From Kaistia defluvii (GTDB lineage: Bacteria; Pseudomonadota; Alphaproteobacteria; Rhizobiales; Kaistiaceae), in the NCBI RefSeq assembly GCF_026343955.1, contig NZ_JAPKNI010000010.1:62001-126000 (forward strand): a DNA stretch of 64,000 nt, given 5' to 3'. The notes beneath the pieces are model-generated. The model was not told where the DNA came from and did not search any database. It saw nothing but the letters and a program-made list of their open reading frames with translations. Both the position numbers and the translations under genes were made by a program. Below, piece by piece: positions 1 through 8,863 of the stretch. Position 1 is the stretch's first letter, and each line of letters opens with the position of its first letter.

Positions 1-434
1 ATGGTGCCGGTATCGACATACGCGCCGAGATTGACGAAGGACGGCATCAGCACGACGCTCGGCGCGATATAGGCGGAGCGACGCACGACGGCGCCCGGCA
101 CGGCGCGGAAGCCGGCCTTGGTGAATTCATCCGCGCCCCAGCCCTCGAACTTGGTCGGCACCTTGTCCCACCAGGTCGAGCCGTTCGGCGCGCCGGGGAT
201 CGGGGCCATGTCGTTCAGGCGGAACGAGAGCAGCACGGCCTTCTTCAGCCAGTCATTGACGACCCAGTCGCCATCGATCTTTTCCGCCACGCGGACTTCG
301 CCCCGGTCGAGCAGGCCCAGCGTCGTCTCGACGGTGGAGCGGACGGCGCCCTGCGTCGCGGAGCTGACATTCGCGCGATCCTCGAAGGCGGCTTCGACGG
401 TGGACTTGAGGGCGGCGAGGTCTTGCGTGGTCAT
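1..434 (-). CDS. dapD: 2,3,4,5-tetrahydropyridine-2,6-dicarboxylate N-succinyltransferase, N-terminal part
   Basis: Lysine/diaminopimelate biosynthesis enzyme that transfers succinyl from succinyl-CoA to tetrahydrodipicolinate in the cytoplasm. The minus strand reads [20 protein letters not shown] from an ATG at 434, and later [19 protein letters not shown] and [20 protein letters not shown], which match DapD: the N-terminal helical domain, then the start of the left-handed beta-helix. The window edge cuts the gene after about 144 codons; the family is usually about 280 residues, so roughly half is present. It lies 128 bp downstream of the HAD nucleotidase gene on the same strand and may belong to the same transcription unit. 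Confidence 0.93.
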   Translation of the reverse strand, partial: MTTQDLAALKSTVEAAFEDRANVSSATQGAVRSTVETTLGLLDRGEVRVAEKIDGDWVVNDWLKKAVLLSFRLNDMAPIPGAPNGSTWWDKVPTKFEGWGADEFTKAGFRAVPGAVVRRSAYIAPSVVLMPSFVNLGAYVDTGT

Positions 435-562
435 CGTTCTTCCTTGGAAAGCGGGCATCTCCGGCGCAGGAGAGGCCGGCATGGTTCGGGCCGGACGATA
501 TCGGGCAATCGGGGGAAGTCAACGCGCAAGGCAGGCGGGTCGTCTTTTTCGCCGACGCCGTC

Positions 563-1279
563 TCAGGCGTTCGGGGCGATTCGGGCCAGGAAGGCGGGGA
601 GATCATCGGTCTGGTGATCGATATGCGCCGTGTTGGCGCGCGCCTCCCAGGCCTCGACGGGGGCTTCGGCGGTGCCGCGCGGAACCACCAGGACGGTCGC
701 CATGCCGAGCGATTTAGGCACTTCGAGATTGCGCGGCAGATCCTCGAACATCGCGGCCGAGGCCGGGTCGATGCCGTTCCGGCCGAGGAAGCGGGCATAG
801 GTGTCGGGATGCGGCTTCGGCACGAAATCGGCGCGGATGATGTCGAAGATGTCGTCGAAAGGGTCGCGGAAGCCCAGCCTGGCGAGGATGCGCTCGGCAT
901 GGTCCTGCGAGCCATTGGTCAGCACGAAGCGCCGACCGGGCAGGCGCTCTATGGTGGCGACCAGGGCCGGGTCGGCCTCAAGCTTCGAATGATCGATGTC
1001 GTGCACGAAGTCCAGGAAGGGTGCGGGATCGATGCCGTGCTCGACGATCAGGCCGCGCAGCGTCGTGCCGTGGCGCCGGCAGAAATCGGCGCGAACCGCC
1101 AGCGCCTGCTCGCGACCGCACGAAAGTTGGCGCTCGACATAGAGAAGGATCCGCTCCGACACCTGCTCGAACAGGCCCGTATGGTGCGGATACAGCGTGT
1201 CGTCGAGATCGAACACCCAGGCGCGGATGCCGGCGAACCGGGCAAGCGCCGGGTCCGTCGGCAAGGGGATCTCGGGCAT
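563..1279 (-). CDS. Pyrimidine 5'-nucleotidase, HAD superfamily
   Basis: A 238-residue HAD hydrolase expected to dephosphorylate pyrimidine nucleoside monophosphates or similar small phosphates in the cytoplasm. HAD motif I is FDLDDTLY (nucleophile D24, D26), motif II is the TNGS near residue 118, motif III is the lysine of PKPHPDTY, and motif IV is MFEDLPRNL. The DDTLYPHHTGLF opening matches the pyrimidine 5'-nucleotidase (SDT1-like) subfamily. It starts 8 bp after the argB stop, so the two are almost certainly co-transcribed. This pairing is common in Rhizobiales. The exact substrate is inferred from family membership only. Confidence 0.88.
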   Translation of the reverse strand: MPEIPLPTDPALARFAGIRAWVFDLDDTLYPHHTGLFEQVSERILLYVERQLSCGREQALAVRADFCRRHGTTLRGLIVEHGIDPAPFLDFVHDIDHSKLEADPALVATIERLPGRRFVLTNGSQDHAERILARLGFRDPFDDIFDIIRADFVPKPHPDTYARFLGRNGIDPASAAMFEDLPRNLEVPKSLGMATVLVVPRGTAEAPVEAWEARANTAHIDHQTDDLPAFLARIAPNA

Positions 1280-1287
1280 GCGGCCGG

Positions 1288-2190
1288 TCAGCGCTTGATC
1301 AGCGTGCCGGCGCCGCGCTCGGTGAAGAGTTCGAGCAGCACGGCGTGTGGCGTCTTGCCGTCAAGGATGACGACGCCCTCGACGCCGCGATCCAGCGCCT
1401 CGATGCAGGTCTCGACCTTGGGGATCATGCCGCCGGAGATGGTGCCGTCGGCGATCATGGCGCGCGCCTCGGCGACGGTCAGTTCCTTGATCAGGTTCTT
1501 GTCGCGGTCCAGGACGCCGGGGACGTCGGTGAGGAACAGCAGGCGGCTGGCGTCGAGCGCGCCGGCGATGGCGCCGGCAAAGGTGTCGGCATTGACGTTG
1601 TAGGTCTCGCCATCCTCGCCGGCGCAGACGGGCGCCAGAACGGGTATGATTTCCGACTTCGCCAGCACTTCCAGCACTTCCGTGCGGACGCGGGTCGGTT
1701 CCCCGACGAAGCCCAGATCGATGACCTTCTCGATGTTGGAATCGGGATCGACGACCTTGCGGGTCAGGCGCTTGACCGTGACCATGTTGCCGTCCTTGCC
1801 GGTCAGGCCGATGGCGCGGCCGCCCGCTTCGGTGATCGTCTGCACGATCTCCTTGTTGATCGAGCCGGCCAGCACCATCTCGACGACCTCGACGGTCGCC
1901 TTGTCGGTGATGCGCATGCCGGCCGCCCATTCGGACTTGATGCCGAGGCGGGTGAGCATGGCGTTGATCTGCGGGCCGCCGCCATGGACGACGACCGGAT
2001 TGATGCCGGCGAGCTTGAGCAGGGTGATGTCTTCGGCAAACGCCTTGCCGAGCTCTTCCGAGCCCATGGCATTGCCGCCGAACTTGACCACCACGGTCTT
2101 CTCGTCATAGCGCAGCATGTAGGGCAGCGCGGTGGCGATCAGTCGTGCGGTCAGCACCGGATCCGTGCTGTCCTCTACCCGCATATCCAT
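1288..2190 (-). CDS. argB: Acetylglutamate kinase
   Basis: Second step of arginine biosynthesis, phosphorylating N-acetylglutamate. The amino-acid-kinase fold is clear: [11 protein letters not shown] near the N-terminus for phosphate binding, [13 protein letters not shown] for substrate binding, then [24 protein letters not shown] and [12 protein letters not shown] chose the ATG at 2190 ([13 protein letters not shown]), which gives 300 residues and fits the family. An in-frame ATG at 2214 would add eight residues with no family support. It lies 94 bp after the engB stop on the same strand and 8 bp before the nucleotidase gene. Confidence 0.95.
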   Translation of the reverse strand: MDMRVEDSTDPVLTARLIATALPYMLRYDEKTVVVKFGGNAMGSEELGKAFAEDITLLKLAGINPVVVHGGGPQINAMLTRLGIKSEWAAGMRITDKATVEVVEMVLAGSINKEIVQTITEAGGRAIGLTGKDGNMVTVKRLTRKVVDPDSNIEKVIDLGFVGEPTRVRTEVLEVLAKSEIIPVLAPVCAGEDGETYNVNADTFAGAIAGALDASRLLFLTDVPGVLDRDKNLIKELTVAEARAMIADGTISGGMIPKVETCIEALDRGVEGVVILDGKTPHAVLLELFTERGAGTLIKR

Positions 2191-2284
2191 CCTCAAATCT
2201 CCGCTCCGCTGCAAAAGGGCAGGGCTCTATAGCGATTATGCGATGGCGGAACAATGACGGCGACGGCTTCGCCGCCGCAGTTCC

Positions 2285-2926
2285 TCAGGTCGCGAGCTGG
2301 GCGATCTCGGCGCGCAGCAGATCCATGCCCTCGCCCGTCTCCGAGGAGGTGGCGATGACGACCGGGAAGGCGGCGGGGCGCTTGGCGATGGCGGCTTCCG
2401 TCGCCGCCTTGACGCGCGCGAGTTCGCCCGTCTTCAGCTTGTCCACCTTGGTCAGGACGATCTGGTAGGAGACCGCCGTCTCGTCAAGCAGGTCGAGCGT
2501 CAGCTTGTCGTTCGCCTTGAGGCCATGACGGGAATCGATCAGTACATAGACGCGGCGCAGGCTGACGCGGCCGCGCAGATAGTCGCGGATCATCCGGTTC
2601 CAGGCATCGACCAGCTTCTTCGGCGCCTCGGCATAGCCATAGCCCGGCATGTCGACGATCGACAGCCCGCTGCCGGAGGTGAAGAAGTTCAGTTCCTGCG
2701 TCCGGCCCGGCGTGTTCGAGGTCCGGGCCAGACCGATGCGGTTGGTGAGCGCGTTGATCAGCGACGACTTGCCGACATTGGAGCGCCCCGAGAAGGCGAT
2801 CTCGGCCACGTCGATCGGCGGCAGGTGCCCGATCGTGGGCACGCTCATCACGAACTCCCAGGCCTTGGCGAAGAAGAGACGGCCCGTTTCGAGGCGGTCG
2901 ATCTCTTCCTGATCAATCTCCGGCAT
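2285..2926 (-). CDS. engB: Ribosome biogenesis GTP-binding protein YsxC/EngB
   Basis: Small essential TrmE-Era-type GTPase needed for 50S subunit assembly. From the ATG at 2926 it has 213 residues ([15 protein letters not shown]). The G1 loop is [10 protein letters not shown], the switch region is [15 protein letters not shown]3 is [13 protein letters not shown], and G4 is TKVDKL. The open frame continues upstream of this ATG, but that is only read-through opposite yidC's frame. The start codon shares one base with the yidC stop (TGATG), indicating translational coupling within the rpmH-rnpA-yidC-engB run. Confidence 0.95.
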   Translation of the reverse strand: MPEIDQEEIDRLETGRLFFAKAWEFVMSVPTIGHLPPIDVAEIAFSGRSNVGKSSLINALTNRIGLARTSNTPGRTQELNFFTSGSGLSIVDMPGYGYAEAPKKLVDAWNRMIRDYLRGRVSLRRVYVLIDSRHGLKANDKLTLDLLDETAVSYQIVLTKVDKLKTGELARVKAATEAAIAKRPAAFPVVIATSSETGEGMDLLRAEIAQLAT

Positions 2927-4755
2927 CAGCTCTTGGCCTTGGTTGGCGCGGTGGTCTTGTCGCCACCGTCCTTGGGCTTCTTCTTGAAGGTCGACATGAT
3001 GTTGCCGAGCAGGTTCACGTCGACGCCCTGGCGCCGCATGATGACCCACTGCTGGGCTATCGACAGCGTGTTGTTCCAGGCCCAGTAGATCACCAGGCCG
3101 GCCGGGAACGTGCCGAGCATGAAGGTGAAGATCACCGGCATCCAGTTGAAGATCACCTGCTGCGCCGGGTCGGCCGGAGCCGGGTTCAGGCGCATCTGCA
3201 CCCACATCGTCAGACCCATGATCAGCGGCCAGATGCCGATCATCAGCATGTGCGGCGGCGTCCAGGGGATCAGGCCGAACAGGTTGAAGATGGTGGTCGG
3301 ATCGGGCGCGGAAAGGTCCTGGATCCAGCCGAAGAACGGCGCATGGCGCATCTCGATGGTGACGAAAATCACCTTGTAGAGCGAGAAGAAGACCGGGATC
3401 TGGATCAGCACCGGCCAGCAGCCGGCGAGCGGATTGATCTTTTCCTTCTTGTAGAGCGCCATCAGCTCCTGCTGCTGCTTCACCTTGTCGTCAGCATAGC
3501 GCTCGCGCAGCGCGGCCATTTCCGGCTGCACCTTCTTCATCGCGCTCATCGACTTGTACGACTTGTTGGCGAGCGGGAAGAACACGGCCTTGACGATGAC
3601 GGTGACCAGCAGGATGGCCACGCCGAAATTGCCGAATAGCCTGAAGAAATAGTCCATCAGGAAGAACAGCGGCTTGGTGAAGAAATAGAACATCCCCCAG
3701 TCGATCAGCAGGTCGAACCGGTCGATCTTGAGGTTGTTCTGATAGTCCTGGATGACCGACACCTGCTTGGCGCCGGCGAACAGCAGGCCCTCGGCCGTAG
3801 CGGTGCCGCCGGCCGGAACGGTGATCGGCTTGCTCTTGAAGTCGGTCTGGTAGAGCGGCGTGGCGCCGTCAACGAAGCTGAACGAGGCGTCGAAGGACTC
3901 CGTGTCACGCGGAACCACGGCGGCGGCCCAATACTTGTCGGTGATGCCGAGCCAGCCGGTGTTGATGCCCTGGAAGGATTCGGAACCGGCCTTGCGCAGA
4001 TTCTTGTAGGTGATCTCCTGCAGGCCCTTCTCGCCGAGCACGCCGAGCGGGCCTTCATGCAGGATGTAATAGCCGGCAACGGTCGGTTCGCCCAGGCGCA
4101 CGACGCGGCCATAGGGCGACATGGAGACGGGTTGGCCCGTCGCGTTGGCGACTTCGTCCCTGACGGTGAACATGAAGCGCGGGTCGATCGAGATCGTGCG
4201 CTTGAAAGTGAGGCCGGCGCCATTGTCCCAGGTCAGGACGACCGGGGTGGTATCGGTCAGCTTCGCGCCTTCGGGCGCGCTCCAGAGCGTGTCGGGGCCG
4301 GGGGCGGCGACGCCCGCCGGCGCGACCCAGCCGAATTCGGAGAAATAGCCGTTCGGCGCGCCCGAGGGCGACAGCAGGACGATGGTCGGGCTGTTCGGAT
4401 TGACCGTCTCGCGGAAGCCGTCGAGATGCAAATCGTCGAAGCGGGCGCCCTTGAGGTTGATCGAGCCGGTCACCGACGGGGTGCTGATGGCAACGCGCGG
4501 GTTGGCGGCCAGCGCCTGGTCGCGGGTCATGACGGTCGCCTGGCCCGGCGTGGTCGGGGCGCCCGGCGTCGCCGCCGCGCCTTCCGTCCCGGTCGTGGCC
4601 GTCGGGCTGCCGGAGGTCGACTGCGCGGCCGGGCTCGTCTGGGCGGTATGCTGGCGCGTCTGATCGATCTTCGGGCCTGCGACGAAATACTGCCATCCGA
4701 AGACGACCGCCACCGAAAGAATGACGGCTAGGATCAGATTGCGGTTATCGGTCAT
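2926..4755 (-). CDS. yidC: Membrane protein insertase YidC
   Basis: Inserts and folds inner-membrane proteins, alone or with SecYEG. The 609-residue protein starts [20 protein letters not shown], an N-terminal membrane anchor. A low-complexity Thr/Pro/Ala linker (about residues 35-80) precedes a large periplasmic beta domain, then the conserved hydrophobic core from about residue 365 ([40 protein letters not shown]). The C-terminus is a basic Lys-rich tail. Length and layout match Gram-negative YidC with the extra periplasmic domain. It overlaps rnpA by 4 bp upstream and engB by 1 bp downstream. Confidence 0.97.
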   Translation of the reverse strand: MTDNRNLILAVILSVAVVFGWQYFVAGPKIDQTRQHTAQTSPAAQSTSGSPTATTGTEGAAATPGAPTTPGQATVMTRDQALAANPRVAISTPSVTGSINLKGARFDDLHLDGFRETVNPNSPTIVLLSPSGAPNGYFSEFGWVAPAGVAAPGPDTLWSAPEGAKLTDTTPVVLTWDNGAGLTFKRTISIDPRFMFTVRDEVANATGQPVSMSPYGRVVRLGEPTVAGYYILHEGPLGVLGEKGLQEITYKNLRKAGSESFQGINTGWLGITDKYWAAAVVPRDTESFDASFSFVDGATPLYQTDFKSKPITVPAGGTATAEGLLFAGAKQVSVIQDYQNNLKIDRFDLLIDWGMFYFFTKPLFFLMDYFFRLFGNFGVAILLVTVIVKAVFFPLANKSYKSMSAMKKVQPEMAALRERYADDKVKQQQELMALYKKEKINPLAGCWPVLIQIPVFFSLYKVIFVTIEMRHAPFFGWIQDLSAPDPTTIFNLFGLIPWTPPHMLMIGIWPLIMGLTMWVQMRLNPAPADPAQQVIFNWMPVIFTFMLGTFPAGLVIYWAWNNTLSIAQQWVIMRRQGVDVNLLGNIMSTFKKKPKDGGDKTTAPTKAKS

Positions 4756-5189
4756 CGTTCACGTCTTTCGGGTGAGGTCGCTTGGCCCGGCTGCCGGGCT
4801 TTTTCCTTGCCGCGGTCCTGGTGCCGCGGTCCGGAGGTCGGACGCTTCAGCGCGTCGAAGCCGGAGATAAGATCGGTCACGAGGGTTTCGAAGGGCAGCG
4901 ACAGTGTGGCGCGGCGGCCGACCAGGACATAGTCGGTGCCGGCGACAGCGTGGTCGATGCCCGCCAGGCGGATGGCTTCGCGCAGGCGCCGCCGGATCCG
5001 GTTGCGCTCGGGCGAGTTGCCCATCTTCTTCGTGACCGTATAGCCAACACGCGCCGGGCGACTGACGTCATCCGCGCGTGGGTCGCGTTTTTGCAAGACA
5101 AAGCCGCGCCGGGAGGCGCGGGGCCCTCCGGCGACGGCAAGAAATTCGGCGCGTTTCTTGAGACGATCCATGGTCTTCATATGATCCAT
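4752..5189 (-). CDS. rnpA: Ribonuclease P protein component
   Basis: Protein subunit of RNase P, which removes the 5' leader of precursor tRNAs. The RNR signature is SPERNRIRRRLREAIRLAG, and MDRLKKRAEFLAV is the usual N-terminal motif. Three in-frame ATGs (5189, 5180, 5171) make the exact start uncertain. The C-terminal 25 residues are Arg/Lys/Gln rich and probably disordered. It sits 42 bp downstream of rpmH and overlaps yidC by 4 bp (ATGA), the conserved bacterial gene order. Confidence 0.95.
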   Translation of the reverse strand: MDHMKTMDRLKKRAEFLAVAGGPRASRRGFVLQKRDPRADDVSRPARVGYTVTKKMGNSPERNRIRRRLREAIRLAGIDHAVAGTDYVLVGRRATLSLPFETLVTDLISGFDALKRPTSGPRHQDRGKEKARQPGQATSPERRER

Positions 5190-5231
5190 GGGAGGCCTTT
5201 CCGGGCGCCGGCCGGCTGTCCCTGCGCCCGA

Positions 5232-5366
5232 TTAGGCAGAGAGCTTCTTGCGGCCCTGTGCGCGGCGAGCCGCGATGACCTTGCGGCCGCCGACGGTGGC
5301 CATACGGGAACGGAAGCCGTGGCGGCGGGCGCGAACGAGCTTGCTAGGTTGATACGTGCGCTTCAT
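5232..5366 (-). CDS. rpmH: 50S ribosomal protein L34
   Basis: A 44-residue basic ribosomal protein read from the ATG at 5366. It begins [20 protein letters not shown] and ends [11 protein letters not shown] before a TAA stop at 5232-5234. This is essentially the consensus L34 sequence, and the position directly before rnpA is the universal arrangement. The 280 bp between it and the divergent histidine kinase gene must hold the promoter for this operon, but I could not single out convincing -35/-10 boxes. Confidence 0.97.
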   Translation of the reverse strand: MKRTYQPSKLVRARRHGFRSRMATVGGRKVIAARRAQGRKKLSA

Positions 5367-5647
5367 GCGTCGTCACCGCTTGGGGCGGCCCCTCGAATTC
5401 AATGTTTATCATCGGATGAGCGAGCCTTCCCGACGGTCCAGGACCCCATGCCACGGCAAAAGCCGCAGCACGACAGGAAGCGTGCTCTCGTGAGCCCGGC
5501 TTATACGGACTAGGCCCAACCAAGTCAACGCGACTCCGGTATCGCTTCGTCTGATCCCCATGACGCGTCCGTCGGGGCGGCAAAGTTTGACGTCATGCGG
5601 GCGGGCGAGTCATCATAGAGTGTCATCGGCCGAGATGGGAGTGCCGA

Positions 5648-7168
5648 TTGAATGACGCCAAAGTGACGGATCTCAACGCAAGCCCCTTGCGGTCCGGTAT
5701 TGCCGCGCAGGCCTCCTTGCCGGATGTCGTCCCCGCGCGGCCGCGCCGCCATGCCTTTGGCCTGTCGATCAAGCTGATCCTGCTGACCATTGTCTTCGTC
5801 ATGGTCAGCGAAGTCGCGGCCTTCGTCCCGTCGGTGTCGAGCTACCGCGTCCGCTTCCTGGAAGAGAAGCTCGCCACCGCGCAGGCTGCCGCCGTGCTGC
5901 TGGGCTCGGCGGCGTGGGAGAATGTGCCGCGCAGCGTTCAGGACGAACTGCTGGCCTCGGTCGGGGCTACCGCCATCGTGCTGCGTACCGGCAAGGCGAG
6001 CCGACTTCTGGCCGCAGTCGAAATGCCGCCCACCGTCGATGAGGTGGCGGACCTGCGCGACGTCACGCCATGGCGCTCGGCGGAAGCTGCCTTCACGACC
6101 CTGACGGCATGGGCGCCGCGCACGCTGCGCGTCATCGGCCCCGATCGGGACGGCAAGAGCCTCGAACTCGTGATCAGCGACCGTCCGCTGCGCGCCGGGA
6201 TGATCCGCTTCGCCGGCAACATCCTGCTGCTTTCGGCCGTGATTTCGATCCTGACGGCGATGCTGATCTATATCAGCCTGCAGCGTCTCCTGATCCGGCC
6301 GATGCGGCGGCTGGCGCAGGCGATGGTGCGCTATTCGGAGGATCCGGAGGACAAGTCGCGCATCATCGAGCCCAGCGGCCGGTCGGATGAGATCGGCATC
6401 GCCGAGGACAAGCTGGCCGCGATGCAGGGCCACCTGACCGAATCGCTGGCGCAGAAACGCCATCTCGCCGATCTCGGCCTGGCGGTTTCCAAGGTCAATC
6501 ACGACCTGCGCAATCTGCTGGCCTCGGCGCAGCTCTTCTCCGATCGCATCGCGGCGCTGCCGGACCCGGCCGTCCAGCGCTTCGCGCCCAAGCTGATCGC
6601 CACGCTCGACCGCGCCATCGACTATTGCCAGACGACGCTCGCCTATGGCCGGGCCCGCGAACGCGAGCCGCAGCGGCGTCTCGTCGATCTCGCTCGGATC
6701 TCCCATGACGTCGCCGACGTGCTCGGGCTCGACCAGCATGCGACCATCGCATTCGAGAATCGCATCGAGCCCGGCTTCGAGGTGGATGCCGATCCCGACC
6801 AGTTGTTCCGCGTCCTGCTCAACCTGTGCCGCAACGCCGTGCAGGCGATGGACGGCGAGGCCGACCCGGCCATCGTGCGGCGCCTTTCCATCGAGGGACG
6901 GCGGGAGGGCAGCGTCGTCATCCTTCGCATCTGCGATACCGGCCCCGGCGTGGCGGCCAAGGCCCGCCAGCACCTGTTCCAGGCCTTCCAGGGCGGCGTG
7001 CGGCCGGGTGGGGCGGGACTGGGGCTGGCGATCGCGGCGGAGATCGTCCGGGCCCATGGCGGCACGATTTCCCTGGTCGACCAGAATGCGCCGGGAGCGG
7101 TGTTCGAGATAGCCTTGCCGGACCGGCCGATTGCTTTCGATCTCGCCGCCCGGGCCCGGGTTGGCTAG
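5648..7168 (+). CDS. Sensor histidine kinase with HAMP domain (orphan)
   Basis: A membrane histidine kinase of about 506 residues. The first membrane segment is near residues 36-57 (LSIKLILLTIVFVMVSEVAA), then a periplasmic sensor of about 130 residues, a second segment (ILLLSAVISILTAMLIYISL), HAMP, a phospho-acceptor helix with KVNHDLRNLLASA, and a HATPase with N box LLNLCRNAVQAM, CDTGPGV and GGAGLGLAIA. The start is probably the TTG at 5648, with GGGAG about 7 bases upstream; a GTG at 5663 is the alternative. No response regulator gene is adjacent; neighbours are rpmH (divergent) and tRNA-Arg. The signal sensed is unknown. Confidence 0.9.
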   Translation: MNDAKVTDLNASPLRSGIAAQASLPDVVPARPRRHAFGLSIKLILLTIVFVMVSEVAAFVPSVSSYRVRFLEEKLATAQAAAVLLGSAAWENVPRSVQDELLASVGATAIVLRTGKASRLLAAVEMPPTVDEVADLRDVTPWRSAEAAFTTLTAWAPRTLRVIGPDRDGKSLELVISDRPLRAGMIRFAGNILLLSAVISILTAMLIYISLQRLLIRPMRRLAQAMVRYSEDPEDKSRIIEPSGRSDEIGIAEDKLAAMQGHLTESLAQKRHLADLGLAVSKVNHDLRNLLASAQLFSDRIAALPDPAVQRFAPKLIATLDRAIDYCQTTLAYGRAREREPQRRLVDLARISHDVADVLGLDQHATIAFENRIEPGFEVDADPDQLFRVLLNLCRNAVQAMDGEADPAIVRRLSIEGRREGSVVILRICDTGPGVAAKARQHLFQAFQGGVRPGGAGLGLAIAAEIVRAHGGTISLVDQNAPGAVFEIALPDRPIAFDLAARARVG

Positions 7169-7388
7169 GTCTTTTCCGCACCGACGCTCCGATCGGCTGC
7201 AGGGCCTGGGATGCTGCGCGACCCGACGGCAAGCCCGCGCGCCTTTCGGCCCTGGAATGAATTCTCCACAGACTCATCCAACTCGACGCTTGCAATCGCG
7301 GGAACGAGGCTGTAGCAATCCCCTCGTCGACGACCTGAGGGTCGGCGCGGCGCCCGGGAGGTTTGCTCCGGGGTGAAGCAAGCGACAG

Positions 7389-7465
7389 GCGCCCGTAGCT
7401 CAGCTGGATAGAGCACCAGACTACGAATCTGGGGGTCAGGAGTTCGAATCTCTTCGGGCGCGCCA
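7389..7465 (+). tRNA. tRNA-Arg (anticodon ACG)
   Basis: A 77-base cloverleaf. The acceptor strand GCGCCCG (7389-7395) pairs with CGGGCGC (7455-7461), followed by discriminator G and an encoded CCA (7463-7465). The D arm contains AGCTCAGCTGG. The anticodon stem CCAGA/TCTGG encloses loop CTACGAA, giving anticodon ACG, and the T loop contains GTTCGAATC. The gene reads rightwards; the convergent AraC-type gene ends only 11 bases beyond it. The region after it looks acquired, and tRNA-Arg genes are common integration targets. Confidence 0.96.
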
Positions 7466-7476
7466 TTTCCAACGTA

Positions 7477-8589
7477 TCATGCAGTTTCGGCACCGGTGGT
7501 GGTCACATATTGATCACGCGGCGGCCATGCCGAATGGTGAGCCCGAAACTGGTGCGGGCTCATGCCCGTTCCATTTCGGAAGGCGCGGGCGAAATGCGCT
7601 GGCGCCGAATAGCCAAGTATCGCTGATATCTCGGTGACCGAGATTGGGGTGTCCCGCAGGAGCTCGGCCGCTCTCTTGATCCGCAGGGTATTCGTCAGGT
7701 CCCGGAAATTCGTGCCCTCCCGGTTCAGTTCGCGCTGAAGCGTGCGCACGCTGGTGTCGACGGAACAGGCCGCACCCTCGACAGATACTTTTCCGCTCAA
7801 GACCTGGGACCATATCTGCTGAAGAATGATGTCGCGGAAGCGGTTCAGCGTCCGGCACTCGACGCGTGCCCGCGCCATATCGGCCACCGTGATGTCGGGG
7901 ACGCGGCGGGTCCTGACCATCCGCTTCGAGAGTTGCTCCGCCTCCAGGCACACGGACACGGTCTTCGCGTCGAAAACAACCGGACAGCCGAAGGCCTCCT
8001 CGAAAGCATCCGGCCGTTGCGGGCGGGCGACGTCGAACTCGATCCGCAGCGGGGTCGCCAGAAAATGCTCGCAGAGGTTACGCAGGATGCCGGCCGTGCC
8101 GATCGCTACATGAAGGTAGCCGTCCTGTCCCTTGGCTGCGCTGGCATAGCTGATCCGCGCCTCGCGTCCGCTCACGGCGAGCGACATGGTGTCCCCCTTG
8201 CTGTGGAAGCCGATGGTGCGGATCGCCCGCTCGACGGCCTGGCCGAGCGTCGGGGCCGCAAGCATGTAGGTCGCCCAGCACCCCTTGCTGGCCATGGTCA
8301 GATGGGGGACGAGCAGCAGCGCGAAATCAGGGTCGCCGGAGAGCCTCGCGACGGCGGCGCCAAAGGTCGTCACCGTGAGATGGGGGATGAAGCTGTCCTG
8401 GTCCTCGATGGCCTCGATGTCGAGCAGGACCGCTTCGTTCGCGCCGCGCAGCAGCCGCTCTCCAAAACGGTCGCGGACGAATGCCGATACACCCGACAGG
8501 GCCGTGACCGTGATCAGCGACGTCGCGCCGAGACCCGTGCCGGACGACAGCTTGCAGGGCGTTGGCGCGAAATGGGTGGCCGGCAGCAT
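7477..8589 (-). CDS. AraC-family transcriptional regulator with arabinose-binding-like sensor domain
   Basis: About 370 residues from the ATG at 8589 (MLPATHFAPTP). The N-terminal two thirds match the ligand-binding domain (Arabinose_bd type) of OruR/ArgR-like AraC regulators, including GTAGILRNLCEHFL and FGCPVVFDAKTVSV. The C-terminal 100 residues hold the two helix-turn-helices, with SVRTLQRELNREGTNFRDL, ISVTEISAILGYSAPAHFAR and a final SPHQFR. It is divergent from the DUF1254 gene at 8864 across 274 bp, so that gene is the likely target. The regulator at 12958-13968 is a clear paralogue, sharing SVRTLQRELNR and the PAHFARAFR/PANFARAFR motif. The inducer is unknown. Confidence 0.88.
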   Translation of the reverse strand: MLPATHFAPTPCKLSSGTGLGATSLITVTALSGVSAFVRDRFGERLLRGANEAVLLDIEAIEDQDSFIPHLTVTTFGAAVARLSGDPDFALLLVPHLTMASKGCWATYMLAAPTLGQAVERAIRTIGFHSKGDTMSLAVSGREARISYASAAKGQDGYLHVAIGTAGILRNLCEHFLATPLRIEFDVARPQRPDAFEEAFGCPVVFDAKTVSVCLEAEQLSKRMVRTRRVPDITVADMARARVECRTLNRFRDIILQQIWSQVLSGKVSVEGAACSVDTSVRTLQRELNREGTNFRDLTNTLRIKRAAELLRDTPISVTEISAILGYSAPAHFARAFRNGTGMSPHQFRAHHSAWPPRDQYVTTTGAETA

Positions 8590-8863
8590 CGTTCTTTGCT
8601 CTTTCCTTCTGGCCGCATCCCGCGGCATGTGCCTAATAGGTTTCCCTAAAGGTAAGGTAGTTGCAGCGATGCTCGATAGCCACTGCCTCGGTGATCAGGG
8701 CCACTGGCTCCGCGGGCGTCGCCGCCATTCTACTGTCTTGCAGCCACTCCTGCGGACATGCGGGTCGAGTCGTCCTTCGATTGCATCGGCAGTCCGCCTT
8801 TCATCCGCCGCTCGGCATATGCGCAGGATGTGCCCGGCATAACTGGCCACAAGGAAGGTCCCC

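Noticed and set aside
5525-7057. A 510-codon minus-strand frame opposite the histidine kinase
   Set aside because: Low-complexity Arg/Gln/Gly/Asp composition and exact overlap with a clear kinase; a shadow.
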